A stretch of 64,000 nt of DNA from Verrucomicrobiaceae bacterium (GCA_024232965.1 JACKQF010000005.1:186001-250000), one strand, 5' to 3'; shown: positions 34,253 through 43,084, counted from the first letter of the stretch. Numbers and translations: made by a program. Notes: generated by a model not told the origin, from the letters alone.

Positions 34253-34822
34253 ATGAGCGACTTCGAACATATTCAAAACCTCATCCGCCTGAAGCGGCAT
34301 GAGAAACCAGACGACTCATTCGTGGAAAACTTCCTGACCGAGTTTCACCAACGGCAACGCGAGGACGTGTTAAAGCGCTCTGCCCGCAGTCTGGTCTGGG
34401 AGCGTTTTACCACCTACTTTTCGGATTTCTTTTCACCCAAGTGGGCCTATGCATGTGTCGGGGCCGCCGCCGCAATTGCGCTAACGTTCTTTGCCTTGAA
34501 CCCGGCCCCTAAAGCTTCGGGCGATGCCAGACAGGCAATCGCTAAGTCGGAGAGCATGACACCGACGGAGGCACCGCAGGTTGCCGAAGCACCCAAGACT
34601 CCGACCTCAACTCCCAAAGATAATTTTGGCGTAGAACTTCCTTTCATCGGCTTTGCCCCAGAGGGCGTCGATATCGAGCCTCTCCTGATCAGTCGTCACT
34701 TCGCTGGAGGCTATGGCGACGAGCGGATGCACGCCATAAGCGGCAGCACCCTGGGCACTGATCTGATCGGCATTCCCTTTGACGAAGCCAAAGAAAGCAG
34801 TGCGGCGGCAGAGCAGCACTGA
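34253..34822 (+). CDS. Probable membrane anti-sigma factor
   Basis: 189 residues. The N-terminal about 65 residues are charged and helical (IQNLIRLKRHEKPDDSFVEN, FLTEFHQRQREDVLKRSA), a likely sigma-binding region. One transmembrane helix follows (WAYACVGAAAAIALTFFAL, about residues 64-83), then a Pro/Thr-rich periplasmic tail with FGVELPFIGFAPEGVDIEP. No zinc-binding HxxxCxxC motif is visible, so it is not a ZAS-type anti-sigma. The assignment rests on position right after the ECF gene and on topology. It converges on the PiT gene with 6 bases between the stops. Confidence 0.65.
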   Translation: MSDFEHIQNLIRLKRHEKPDDSFVENFLTEFHQRQREDVLKRSARSLVWERFTTYFSDFFSPKWAYACVGAAAAIALTFFALNPAPKASGDARQAIAKSESMTPTEAPQVAEAPKTPTSTPKDNFGVELPFIGFAPEGVDIEPLLISRHFAGGYGDERMHAISGSTLGTDLIGIPFDEAKESSAAAEQH

Positions 34823-34828
34823 TCCCAA

Positions 34829-35908
34829 TCAGCCAATCAAAAGCTGAATGCCATAGGCGATCAGACCTGTCGCCGGGATCGTGAAAATCCAGGCCCAGAC
34901 GATGCGCTCAACCACTCCCCAGCGGATTGAGCTGAAACGCTTTGCTGCCCCAACACCCATAATCGATGTAGTGATGGTATGGGTGGTGGAAACCGGCATC
35001 CCCATGTGACCCGTAATGAGCAAGATTGTAGCGGCGGTCGTTTCCGCTGCAAAACCATGGACCGGTTTCATCTTCACCATTTTGTGCCCCAGGGTTTTGA
35101 TGATACGCCACCCGCCCGCATAAGTGCCCGCGGCCATCACCATCGCGCACGTTATCTTTACCCAAGTCGGCACGTTATTGTTCGATAGTTGCAAGAAAGA
35201 CAACCAACTCGGCAGCCCTTCAAGCTGACCCGCCGCGTTGGCAGAAACCAGCGTCAAAGTGATCACCCCCATGGTCTTTTGTGCATCCGCCAAGCCGTGG
35301 CCGATCCCCATGTAAGCGGCGCTCACAATCTGCAGCTTAGAAAAGATAAGATTGATCCAGTAGGGGCGCCAGTTGCGGATGATGATGAAAATCACGCCCA
35401 TCATCAAAAAGCCGATCACCAACCCCAGGACTGGTGAGGTGATCATCGGAATCACTACCTTGTGATAAATCCCGTCCATGGCGACTTTTCCCGTCTTGGC
35501 ATCCACTTTTTCAAAGGACCACTTCATCACACTCCAGTCGCCGCGGGCTGCGGCCAAAGTGGCGCCACACAACCCACCCACCAGCGCATGACTGGAGCTG
35601 GAAGGTAATCCCAACCACCACGTAAAGAGGTTCCATCCAATCCCACCTAGCATCGCGGACAGAATCACGGTCGTCGTCACATACGCGCCATCGACGATGC
35701 CAGAACTGATGGTCTTTGCCACGGCCTGGCCAAAGAAAGCCCCAGCAAGGTTGCAGACTGCGGCCAGAGCGAGAGCTTGCCGTGGCGTCAGCACCTTTGT
35801 CGATACCACTGTGGCGATCGCATTCGCCGCATCGTGGAATCCGTTGATATACTCAAAGACTAGCACCACCAAGAGCACCAGCAGTAGAAAGAGCAGAGTA
35901 GTAGTCAT
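34829..35908 (-). CDS. pit: Low-affinity inorganic phosphate transporter, PiT family
   Basis: 359 residues with about ten membrane helices. The duplicated PiT signature is visible: EYINGFHDAANAIATVVSTK at residues 18-37 and a matching GHMGMPVSTTHTITTSIMGV near the C-terminus. The helix-capping segment WWLGLPSSSSHALVGG is also typical. Family members carry metal-phosphate/H+ or Na+/phosphate symport across the inner membrane. It follows the DUF47 gene by 21 bases, the standard pit accessory arrangement, and probably shares its promoter. Confidence 0.92.
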   Translation of the reverse strand: MTTTLLFLLLVLLVVLVFEYINGFHDAANAIATVVSTKVLTPRQALALAAVCNLAGAFFGQAVAKTISSGIVDGAYVTTTVILSAMLGGIGWNLFTWWLGLPSSSSHALVGGLCGATLAAARGDWSVMKWSFEKVDAKTGKVAMDGIYHKVVIPMITSPVLGLVIGFLMMGVIFIIIRNWRPYWINLIFSKLQIVSAAYMGIGHGLADAQKTMGVITLTLVSANAAGQLEGLPSWLSFLQLSNNNVPTWVKITCAMVMAAGTYAGGWRIIKTLGHKMVKMKPVHGFAAETTAATILLITGHMGMPVSTTHTITTSIMGVGAAKRFSSIRWGVVERIVWAWIFTIPATGLIAYGIQLLIG

Positions 35909-35929
35909 GAGCTCAGGATCGGATCAGGC

Positions 35930-36559
35930 TCAGGAATACTTCAGCACCACCTGGGACACAGCATTGCCTGCGTCCCGGCATCGGTCGATGACCTTCTCCA
36001 TCAGTTCATAGAGATCCTTCAGCATGATCATCCTCACGGGCTCATACTTGCCAGTGTAGAGATCGCCCAGAAGCTCAAGCATAAGCTTGTCCCCCTCCCC
36101 TTCGATGTGTTGAAGCTTGGAATTGTGATCCTTGATCAGTTCCAGATGCAACTTTTTGCGCAGCACCTTGATCATCACTTCCACCGTACCCGCTGCCTGC
36201 GTCATCATTGACAGCTGGCGGGAGAAATCTACTCCGTCCAGTTTGTCCCGGCATATGATCACCCGTTCAGCGATCTTTTCCACGGTCTTGGGGATCTTGT
36301 AGAGCGCAGTGGATAGGGCCTCAATGTCTTCCCTCTCCAACTCGGTCACAAAGGTACGGCACAACTGTTCATTGATCTGCTCGGTGATCCGTTTGTCCTT
36401 GCGGCGAGCAGCCACAAGTTCCTCAAGCGTTCGCTTCTCGGGGGCGTCAGCCAGAAGTTTTTCCAGGGCATCGATGCTGGCCCGCGCCTCCGCAGCACTT
36501 GCTTCCAGGAGGTCATAGAAGACATCACTTTTGCCAAACAGTTTTTGGAGGGAGATCAT
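35930..36559 (-). CDS. DUF47 (PhoU-like) accessory protein of the phosphate transporter
   Basis: 209 residues, almost entirely helical, with the PhoU-like repeats of the DUF47/TIGR00153 family. Segments seen: FYDLLEASAAEARASIDALE, FVTELEREDIEALSTALYKI (a metal-binding E/D-rich turn), KHDN-equivalent LIKDHNSKLQHIEGEGDKLM and LKDLYELMEKVIDRCRDAGN. These proteins accompany PiT transporters and are thought to regulate them. A dyad that could serve as a Pho-type operator lies 28-46 bases upstream of the start. It is divergent from the histidine kinase gene. Confidence 0.88.
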   Translation of the reverse strand: MISLQKLFGKSDVFYDLLEASAAEARASIDALEKLLADAPEKRTLEELVAARRKDKRITEQINEQLCRTFVTELEREDIEALSTALYKIPKTVEKIAERVIICRDKLDGVDFSRQLSMMTQAAGTVEVMIKVLRKKLHLELIKDHNSKLQHIEGEGDKLMLELLGDLYTGKYEPVRMIMLKDLYELMEKVIDRCRDAGNAVSQVVLKYS

Positions 36560-36586
36560 AGTCGGATAGAAATAGGAGAGCGTCTA

Positions 36587-36605
36587 TTGTGACGATTTTG
36601 TCACA
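36587..36605 (-). promoter_or_regulatory. Dyad/direct-repeat operator candidate upstream of DUF47-PiT
   Basis: The sequence TGTGAC-N6-GTCACA is a perfect inverted repeat at 36588-36605. Read another way it is two 7-base near-direct repeats, TTGTGAC and TTGTCAC, separated by 4 bases, the 7-4-7 geometry of a Pho box (consensus repeat CTGTCAT). Its place before a phosphate-transport operon supports a regulatory role. The spacing is N8 between TGTGA and TCACA, so it is not a CRP/FNR-type site. Confidence 0.4.
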
Positions 36606-36754
36606 TAATGGCTCCTCTCTACTTTGCGACACGGACTTGGTCAACTCCGTCCAAACGCTTGCACAATGAAAGGCTTACAAAAAGCCAAATCGGGATCACT
36701 GGCCAGTATCAATGTAAGAAAAGGGTCAAAATAGCCTCGCAATTCAACATTATT

Positions 36755-36782
36755 TTGATAATTTTCATATTTGTAGTATTAT
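36755..36782 (+). promoter_or_regulatory. Candidate promoter for the histidine kinase gene, possibly leaderless
   Basis: TTGATA (36755-36760), a 16-base spacer and TATTAT (36777-36782) lie in a very AT-rich stretch. The start codon A is at 36790, only 8 bases past the -10, about where transcription would begin, so the message may have no leader. No Shine-Dalgarno-like sequence precedes the ATG. The 230-base gap 36560-36789 otherwise holds only the dyad at 36587-36605. Confidence 0.4.
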
Positions 36783-36789
36783 TTAGTGT

Positions 36790-38289
36790 ATGCCCATAGC
36801 TTCCCAGACTCTGCCTCCGATGGCGGGGGTGCAAGCACTGGGGCCCGCCAACGCTTCGAACGCTGCGGGCTCAGGGGAAGTCGTGCCGGAATTGGCCGTC
36901 GCCGGCCTGACAAATAGCCAACAGCAGAAATTCATCGCCGAGGACCGTACCCAAACCCTCCGCAATGCGGCGATTGGTGCCTGGATCATCATTTTTATGG
37001 TGCCCGCTTGCACCATCCTGGACTACGCCGCGTACCCGCAGCATTACTGGACCTTTCTGCTTCTACGCATGGTTTGCTCCATTTGCGGTATCCCTATCCT
37101 CTTGGTCATCAAACAGCCGTGGGCACAGAAAAACTACCGCGCATTCCCTGTCATCCTTCCCATCGTCCCTGCCTTCTTTATCGGCGTGATGATCTACATC
37201 AGTGGAGAGGCCCACTCCGGCTACTACGCTGGCCTCACTCTATGCATTGTTGGATCATCGTTCGTCTTTCACTGGACCTATAAGGAACTGGCCTGGACTC
37301 TCGGCATCGTCTTCGGCATTTACCTCGCTGCCACGATTCCCAATTTGAAGATGCACGGCGATCTCCAATCTCTGGGGCTCTTCGTCAACAATACCACATT
37401 CATGGTCTGCAACTGCGTCATATTCTTCATCAGCAGCAAGCATCACTATGCCATCCGGATTCGGGAGTTCAGCAACCGCTGCGTCGTAGAGCAACAGAGC
37501 CACGAAATCATTCAGCAAAATCTGGATCTGACCGAGACCCTAACCCTTCTAAAAAGCACCGAGGCGCAACTTGATCACAGCGAGAAGCTAGCCTCCATCG
37601 GGCGACTTACAGCGGGCATCATTCACGAGATCAACAACCCGTTGAACTACATGAAATCCGCCATCTACGTGCTCAAGAAGCGGGCAAAAAAAGCACCGCC
37701 AGACGTCGCCGAGTCGATTGACCCCATCGTCAATGATTTGGGCGAGGGCCTTGACCGAGTGGCATCGATCGTGTCGGACTTGCGAACCTTCTCGCACCCA
37801 GAGAACCGCCCCACGACACCGACCCAACTCTCCGCAGCAGCAGCAAAGGCCACACGCTTCATCGTCAACGAAGTGCAGGACCGCAATGTGACGCTGGCCG
37901 TCGATGTGCCGGAGCACCTAATCATCCTCGCGGACGAAAATCATCTCATCCAAATCATCATCAACCTAGTTCAAAACAGCCTCGACGCCCTGGTGAACCA
38001 CCCCACACCCGAGATCACCATTCAGGCCAGCGAATGCGACGGTGAAGTTACCCTCAGCATCAGAGACAACGGTCAGGGAATCTCCCAAGACAATATCAAG
38101 AAGATCTTCGATCCATTTTTCACCACCAAAGAGGTTGGCAAAGGTATGGGGCTCGGCCTCAGTCTCTGCTACAGGATGGTGCAGCAAATGGGGGGAAGCA
38201 TCGAGGTCGAAAGCTGTGAAGGTGAATTTACTCAATTCTCCCTGTCATTCGCTTCTCCCTACCACACACTCCGACAGCTAGTAGCATGA
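36790..38289 (+). CDS. Membrane sensor histidine kinase
   Basis: 499 residues. About six hydrophobic helices fill residues 60-225, with short loops and no large periplasmic sensor, then a coiled-coil linker (EIIQQNLDLTETLTLLKSTE) and the HisKA domain with the phosphoacceptor His279 in GRLTAGIIHEINNPLNYM. The catalytic HATPase domain is intact: N box NLVQNSLDALVNHP, G1 DNGQGIS, F box IFDPFFTT and G2 GKGMGLGLSLCYRM. The partner gene overlaps the stop as ATGA and encodes a receiver-domain protein, so the two form one two-component unit. The ligand is unknown; the membrane-embedded input suggests sensing of a membrane or small hydrophobic signal. Confidence 0.92.
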   Translation: MPIASQTLPPMAGVQALGPANASNAAGSGEVVPELAVAGLTNSQQQKFIAEDRTQTLRNAAIGAWIIIFMVPACTILDYAAYPQHYWTFLLLRMVCSICGIPILLVIKQPWAQKNYRAFPVILPIVPAFFIGVMIYISGEAHSGYYAGLTLCIVGSSFVFHWTYKELAWTLGIVFGIYLAATIPNLKMHGDLQSLGLFVNNTTFMVCNCVIFFISSKHHYAIRIREFSNRCVVEQQSHEIIQQNLDLTETLTLLKSTEAQLDHSEKLASIGRLTAGIIHEINNPLNYMKSAIYVLKKRAKKAPPDVAESIDPIVNDLGEGLDRVASIVSDLRTFSHPENRPTTPTQLSAAAAKATRFIVNEVQDRNVTLAVDVPEHLIILADENHLIQIIINLVQNSLDALVNHPTPEITIQASECDGEVTLSIRDNGQGISQDNIKKIFDPFFTTKEVGKGMGLGLSLCYRMVQQMGGSIEVESCEGEFTQFSLSFASPYHTLRQLVA

Positions 38290-39542
38290 ACGGCACCCGG
38301 GCAAAGCCTTATGCGGTCCTCTACGTGGACGACGAACTCAACGCGCTGAAGTACTTCAAGCAGTGTTTTGAGGATGAATACGTCATCCACACGGCCGCCA
38401 ATGCCTGGGACGGTTATCAGTTACTCCAACAGTATGGTGATGAAATCGGTGTTCTGATCACAGATCAACGAATGCCGGGAGAAAATGGCGTTGAACTGAT
38501 GGAAAAGGCTCGCAAGCTGAACCCTAATCTAGTCCGCATTCTCGTCACCGCCTACGCTGAGTACCAGACTGCCGTGGATGCGGTCAACGAAGGCCGAGCC
38601 TTCCGCTATCTTCACAAGCCCTGGGATCCTGAGGAACTCTCCGCCATCATCCGTCACGGACTTCAGTATTATACGGCGCTGACGGAGAGAGAGCAGTTGC
38701 TATCAGAAAAAGCAGACGCCATCCGCCACATGATCATGGCAGACAAGGTCGCCGGTCTGGGAATCCTGGCCGAAGGATTGAATCACCATCTTCGCAACGC
38801 CCTAACCGTCATCCGTGCCTTCATCGACTTGTCCCCCCTGAAACTGGTGGAAGAACTCCAAGGTGCGCAGCCCAAAGACACCAGCTTTTGGAAGGACTGG
38901 CAGGGGCAAGCGGTCGAACAGATGGAGCGCATCCAGTCTCTCCTGGAACACCTATCCACCGCTACTCACGCCACCTCCGTCATGCGGGGGGACACGGTTG
39001 ACCTTGTGGACATCCTTGCCGAAACCATCAACACCTTCAGCGACGCCCTCATCGACAAAGGCATCAACGTCGGGGCAGAAATTGACCCCAATTTGCCGAA
39101 GCTGATTGTCAACGAAGACCGCTTCAGACAACTGTGGCGGCTACTGTTTACGCAAAGCATCACGGACCTTGAACGTGGCAATGATCTAATGATCAGCGCA
39201 TCCATTAGCGACGAAGACCCCAAACGTCAGCAGTTGCTGGTGACCTGGCAAGACAACGCCAATTGGCCCAATCATGACAGGCCAGCCAACCTCTTCGATC
39301 CGTTTTTCGTCCGCAGTCGAAAGCCCGATGACTTTGGCGTCAACATGATGGCGTGCTACGTGATCGTTCACCTCCATGGTGGCACCATTGAAGCACAGCC
39401 ACTGGCCAACAGAGGCATGCTCCTGACCATACGAATTCCCCTGGATCCGTCCCAGACAACTCCTGCATCCCAGGACTTCTTCCAGCGCCTGATGGATCAC
39501 GAGGCAAAATGGCAGCACCGCGACGAACTCGTGGCCGTCTGA
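38286..39542 (+). CDS. Response regulator with degenerate histidine-kinase C-terminus
   Basis: 418 residues. The receiver domain (about 8-125) has the acidic pair YVDDE, phosphoacceptor Asp60 in VLITDQRMPG, the Thr in LVTAYAE and the Lys in YLHKPWDPEEL. A coiled-coil linker and a HisKA-like helix pair follow with His167 in EGLNHHLRNALTVI. The C-terminal ATPase-like domain is poorly conserved: the N box lacks its Asn (RLLFTQSITDL), the G1 DxGxG is lost (DNANWPNHD), and the G2 glycines are reduced to DFGVNMMACYV, although LFDPFF and HLHGGTIEA remain. No DNA-binding or other output domain is present. It is translationally coupled (ATGA) to the kinase gene, so it probably accepts phosphate from it and acts by protein contact. 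Confidence 0.88.
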   Translation: MNGTRAKPYAVLYVDDELNALKYFKQCFEDEYVIHTAANAWDGYQLLQQYGDEIGVLITDQRMPGENGVELMEKARKLNPNLVRILVTAYAEYQTAVDAVNEGRAFRYLHKPWDPEELSAIIRHGLQYYTALTEREQLLSEKADAIRHMIMADKVAGLGILAEGLNHHLRNALTVIRAFIDLSPLKLVEELQGAQPKDTSFWKDWQGQAVEQMERIQSLLEHLSTATHATSVMRGDTVDLVDILAETINTFSDALIDKGINVGAEIDPNLPKLIVNEDRFRQLWRLLFTQSITDLERGNDLMISASISDEDPKRQQLLVTWQDNANWPNHDRPANLFDPFFVRSRKPDDFGVNMMACYVIVHLHGGTIEAQPLANRGMLLTIRIPLDPSQTTPASQDFFQRLMDHEAKWQHRDELVAV

Positions 39543-39627
39543 CACACCGAAAACGCAATGGTATGCCGCCAAATAAGGGTCTGAATCTTGCGTTGCATCC
39601 CACCGCTGACACAGCCTAATTTCGGGC

Positions 39628-40308
39628 ATGTCATCAGTTGCAGAACATCTCGCAATCATCCACACCAAGATCGCCGCGGCCTGCATGCGCAGCGGACGGC
39701 GTGAAACATCTGTCGAACTCATGGCTGTGTCAAAAACCTTCCCTCCTACAGTCATCCAGGAAGCCGTCGATGCCGGGCAAACTTTGTTTGGCGAAAATCG
39801 CGTCCAGGAGGTCCTTGGCAAGATCCCGCAACTCCCCTCACACCTGCGTTGGCACCTCATCGGGCCGCTGCAATCCAACAAAGTTCGAAAAATTCTGCCT
39901 CATGTGGAGGCCATCCACAGCGTCGGCACGCTCAGCATCGCAAACGACATCCAGCGAATCGCCGACGAACTCGGAATACGTCCAACGGTGTATCTGGAGA
40001 TCAATCTCGCCGACGAATCCACCAAACACGGGTTTGCAGTCAAAGACTTGCCAGCTCAGACCGAGGAACTTTTTAGCCTGGACCGTCTCGAAATCCAGGG
40101 ACTCATGTGCATCCCCCCTTTCGATCCTGATCCCGAAAAGTCGCGCCGCTACTTCACCCAACTGCGGCAAGTTCGCGACCAACTCGAAGCAGGAGCCAAC
40201 CGCAGCCTGCCTGGACTCTCTATGGGCATGAGCCACGACTATCACGTGGCTATCGAAGAAGGAGCCACGATCGTCCGGGTCGGCAGCGCTATTTTTGGCG
40301 GACGCTGA
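39628..40308 (+). CDS. YggS/PLPBP family pyridoxal-phosphate homeostasis protein
   Basis: 226 residues, the normal length for the family. The PLP Lys is Lys36 in MAVSKTFPP; other family motifs are FGENRVQEVL, WHLIGPLQSNKVRKIL, SVGTLSIANDI, EINLADESTKHGF, IQGLMCIPP and LSMGMSHDYHVAIEEGATIV followed by RVGSAIFGGR. These proteins bind PLP and buffer vitamin B6 and amino-acid pools; they are not enzymes with a defined reaction. The gene stands 85 bases after the response regulator and 22 bases before the sugar-isomerase-like gene. Confidence 0.93.
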   Translation: MSSVAEHLAIIHTKIAAACMRSGRRETSVELMAVSKTFPPTVIQEAVDAGQTLFGENRVQEVLGKIPQLPSHLRWHLIGPLQSNKVRKILPHVEAIHSVGTLSIANDIQRIADELGIRPTVYLEINLADESTKHGFAVKDLPAQTEELFSLDRLEIQGLMCIPPFDPDPEKSRRYFTQLRQVRDQLEAGANRSLPGLSMGMSHDYHVAIEEGATIVRVGSAIFGGR

Positions 40309-40330
40309 GCGTTTTTACCTCATCTCCATA

Positions 40331-41365
40331 ATGGCCGCTGACACCACCATCACCCCTACACCCACTGCAGCCCGCAGCAAACTCGGCATTGTCATCCACT
40401 CGTACGGAAAGAGGTGGCATGGAAAGTACTCCAGCGTCAACTACCCGCCATTCTTGAATGCCCTGGATGTTTTAGATCACGTCCAATCGCTCGGCGTAGC
40501 AGGCCTGCAAACCCTTGTCCATGACTGGACACCAGAATTTGCTGCCAAGGTACGCGCAACGATCGAAGGCTACGGCCTATACCTCGAAGGCAGCCTTTCG
40601 CTTCCAAACGATAGTGCGGATCTCGGCAGGTTTGAGCGAGATCTCCGCAACGCCCGTGAAGCAGGCGCCACTGTGTTCCGTAGCGCCATGGGCGGACGCC
40701 GCTATGAAGTCTTCCGCCATATTTCCGAATTCCAGCGCTATAAAGAGACCGCTTGGCGCTCCATGCAATTGGCTGAACCCATCGCCCGGCGCCTAGATGT
40801 GCGCATCGGGATCGAAAACCACAAAGACTTCCAAGCCGCCGAACTTGCAGAGATGCTGCTAAAGCTCAGCAGCCCGCACATCGGCTCATGCATTGACACC
40901 GGGAACAGCATCGCCCTCCTGGAAGATCCCACAGAGGTCGTGAAGACTCTGGCCCCCTTCGTCGTCACGACCCACATCAAGGACATGGCCGTGCAGGAGT
41001 ACTCCGATGGCTTCCTGCTATCAGAAGTGCCTCTGGGCCAGGGCCGCCTAAATATCGCCCAGATGCAGGAGATCTGCACGAAATTCAATCCCAGCGTCAC
41101 CTGGAACCTTGAGATGATCACGCGCGATCCGTTAGAGATCCCCTGCCTCACCCAGGGCTACTGGGCCACCTTTCCAGATCGGCCCGCCACCGATCTCGCC
41201 CGCATGCTGGCTTGGGTGCGCAGCGGCATTGCCCCCGCGCTTCCGCAGGTAAAAACAAAAAGCACCGAGGCCACGCTAGCCTTTGAAGAGGCCAACATCG
41301 TCGCCTGCATGAAGGCTTGGGGCAGCCACAAGTCCACCGATTCAGCGACCGAGGCAGAGCAATAA
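40331..41365 (+). CDS. Sugar phosphate isomerase/epimerase-like TIM-barrel protein
   Basis: 344 residues from ATG 40331 (a 12-codon longer reading from 40295 would overlap yggS). The fold is the xylose-isomerase-like/AP-endonuclease-2 TIM barrel: LGVAGLQTLVHDW, GATVFRSAMGGRRYEV and the metal ligands implied by RIGIENHKDF, GSCIDTGNSIALLEDP, VTTHIKDMAV and TWNLEMIT. Members isomerise or epimerise sugars, hydroxypyruvate or inositols, usually with a divalent metal. An RSKLGIVIHSYGKRW start instead of a signal peptide suggests the cytoplasm. The substrate is not predictable. Confidence 0.82.
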   Translation: MAADTTITPTPTAARSKLGIVIHSYGKRWHGKYSSVNYPPFLNALDVLDHVQSLGVAGLQTLVHDWTPEFAAKVRATIEGYGLYLEGSLSLPNDSADLGRFERDLRNAREAGATVFRSAMGGRRYEVFRHISEFQRYKETAWRSMQLAEPIARRLDVRIGIENHKDFQAAELAEMLLKLSSPHIGSCIDTGNSIALLEDPTEVVKTLAPFVVTTHIKDMAVQEYSDGFLLSEVPLGQGRLNIAQMQEICTKFNPSVTWNLEMITRDPLEIPCLTQGYWATFPDRPATDLARMLAWVRSGIAPALPQVKTKSTEATLAFEEANIVACMKAWGSHKSTDSATEAEQ

Positions 41366-41366
41366 C

Positions 41367-42020
41367 TCAACGCCCCGCAGCATCTCGTAGCGGACAAAGG
41401 CCCAATAACTCGATCTCCACTGCGTGCCTCTTTTCCGGCTGGATCTCCACCACAGAGACACTGCCGTAATCGATATTAAAATGTGCCATCCGGCGCAGAG
41501 GCATGTCCAACAGCAACGCGAGAATCACACGGATTATACCCCCATGGCAATAGATCGCCGCCGACTTGTGGGGTGTATCGTGCAATATTTTGTTCAATGC
41601 AGGCAGCACTCGGTGCACCAGTTCAGCGCCGGTCTCGCCGTTCGGAATGCCCCCGCCATCGATGATTTCCAACCAATCAAAAGCGCTCACACCAAAGCGT
41701 TCCTTCACACCCTCCCACCGATAGCCCGTCCAATCGCCAAAATCGACTTCGCGCAGGCCGGGGATGATCACTGGCGTGATTCCCCGTCGCTCCAGCAGCG
41801 GCGCCATCGTTTCTTTGACGCGCAACATCGGGCTTGCATAGACGGCATCCAGTTCCACATCCTTCATCCAGTCCGCCACGGCAGAACCTTGTTGATGCCC
41901 CAAAGGAGATAGCCCCATGTCAATGCGGCAACCACCAAAGACCTTGTGGTAGCGCTCCTCCACCTCCCCATGGCGGATAAGATAAAGCTGCGTTGGATGA
42001 TTTGGAAGATGCGGTTTCAC
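41367..42020 (-). CDS. Histidine phosphatase family (phosphoglycerate-mutase-like) enzyme
   Basis: 217 residues if translation begins at GTG 42020 (VKPHLPNHP); the frame is open to 42167 but that extension overlaps the upstream gene by 88 bases, and purine-rich TAGGA precedes the GTG. The catalytic motif is LYLIRHGEVEERY, the second active-site His is in AAIYCHGGIIRVIL, and the acid is in LREVDFGDWTGYRWEGV. The family includes phosphoglycerate mutases, alpha-ribazole phosphatase and broad phosphatases; the GDWTGYRWEGV region is closest to CobC/GpmB types. Third gene in a minus-strand series after rdgB. Confidence 0.8.
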   Translation of the reverse strand: MKPHLPNHPTQLYLIRHGEVEERYHKVFGGCRIDMGLSPLGHQQGSAVADWMKDVELDAVYASPMLRVKETMAPLLERRGITPVIIPGLREVDFGDWTGYRWEGVKERFGVSAFDWLEIIDGGGIPNGETGAELVHRVLPALNKILHDTPHKSAAIYCHGGIIRVILALLLDMPLRRMAHFNIDYGSVSVVEIQPEKRHAVEIELLGLCPLRDAAGR

Positions 42021-42079
42021 GTCAAATCCTATGCCTCCGACCGCAGTTGCACGCAAGTCTGCATCCAAAACAAGGGACC

Positions 42080-43084
42080 CTACTTTTTCGGCACCACCCC
42101 CAGATAATTCCGCACTGTAGACCAACCAGGTTGTGAAATCTCCTCCCCAGATGTCGGCCCTGCCCACAATGCGGACGAATGGCCACCATCGAGATTCAAT
42201 GCGCGCATCACTTTCATTTCAAAAACCTGCGGCGTCGTTAAAATCTCAGCCAAGGCAGCCAGCGAACACGTCCGCGCGACGCCCAGCACCCATAGTCTTC
42301 CGCCGTCAGTCGCAACGAAGGTCCGCGGGCACGATCGTTTTCCGCTCAGCCCGCCGACGGCAACACTGCTACTGACCAAACGAGGCCCAGCTTGTAGCGC
42401 ATCCGAAAAACCAGCTCCCACTTCGTACTCCGCGTTCCATAGCAAATACGGCTCCCCTCCTGCCACCGCCACCATCCCCGTAATCAACGAAGATTTCTCA
42501 GCAAACGATCCCAGTGTCTGTCCCCCGGTGACCATTAGCCCCACAGGCTGAAAGGCTTTTGAAAAAAATCCCCCATTCACTCCAGCGACCGCTCCATGGT
42601 AGAGCATCGCCGCACCGATGATATTGCCGCCAGCCTGAGCGGCCGCCTGATCGATGACCCGCAGGGTGTGGGACCGACTGTCAAAAACCACATAGCTAAT
42701 GTCTACCAGACCTCCCTCACTCTGCACTCGGACCTCTTGGTAGCGGGCACCACCAGACAGCGCCCGCTCTTTCGACCGCGAAACCAAATGCCACCGCGTG
42801 CCAGCAGTAGGATTGAGCTCAGCCTGCTGCGTCTGCAGTTGAGTCGGATACGCAGGGTAGAGTGGCGCAGGTGCGGGACCCGATGGAAACATCCCGTCCG
42901 TAGAGGCTTGTGGAGGTATCGTATTGGCCGTGCCCACTCCTCGCTGGCCAAAAAGTGGTGCCATCGGCTGCATCGCCGGAGGAAGGTTCTTTGCACAACT
43001 CGAAACGCAGAGCACGGTGCAAAAGCATACCCTCAGCAGCCATTCCGTCTGCCTGCCCGACTTTCCACTCTGTTTAATGCTCAT
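42080..43084 (-). CDS. Phosphodiester glycosidase (NAGPA/DUF2233) family lipoprotein
   Basis: 334 residues. The leader ends in a lipobox (VSSC, Cys30), so the protein is probably a lipoprotein of the outer membrane or periplasm. The NAGPA-type domain follows with GAVAGVNGGFF, DALQAGPRLV, RTFVATDGGRLW and MRALNLDGGHSSALW. The eukaryotic relative removes GlcNAc from mannose-6-phosphate phosphodiesters; bacterial ones are thought to cleave glycosidic phosphodiesters of exopolymers. The start ATG overlaps the rdgB stop by 4 bases (ATGA), so the two are translationally coupled. Confidence 0.85.
   Translation of the reverse strand: MSIKQSGKSGRQTEWLLRVCFCTVLCVSSCAKNLPPAMQPMAPLFGQRGVGTANTIPPQASTDGMFPSGPAPAPLYPAYPTQLQTQQAELNPTAGTRWHLVSRSKERALSGGARYQEVRVQSEGGLVDISYVVFDSRSHTLRVIDQAAAQAGGNIIGAAMLYHGAVAGVNGGFFSKAFQPVGLMVTGGQTLGSFAEKSSLITGMVAVAGGEPYLLWNAEYEVGAGFSDALQAGPRLVSSSVAVGGLSGKRSCPRTFVATDGGRLWVLGVARTCSLAALAEILTTPQVFEMKVMRALNLDGGHSSALWAGPTSGEEISQPGWSTVRNYLGVVPKK

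Noticed and set aside
36588..36605. CRP/FNR site TGTGA-TCACA
   Set aside because: The half-sites are 8 bases apart, not 6, so the spacing is wrong; the Pho-type or generic dyad reading is preferred.
42021..42167. Longer start for the histidine phosphatase gene
   Set aside because: It would overlap the lipoprotein gene by 88 bases and adds about 49 residues with no homologous look before the LIRHG motif.
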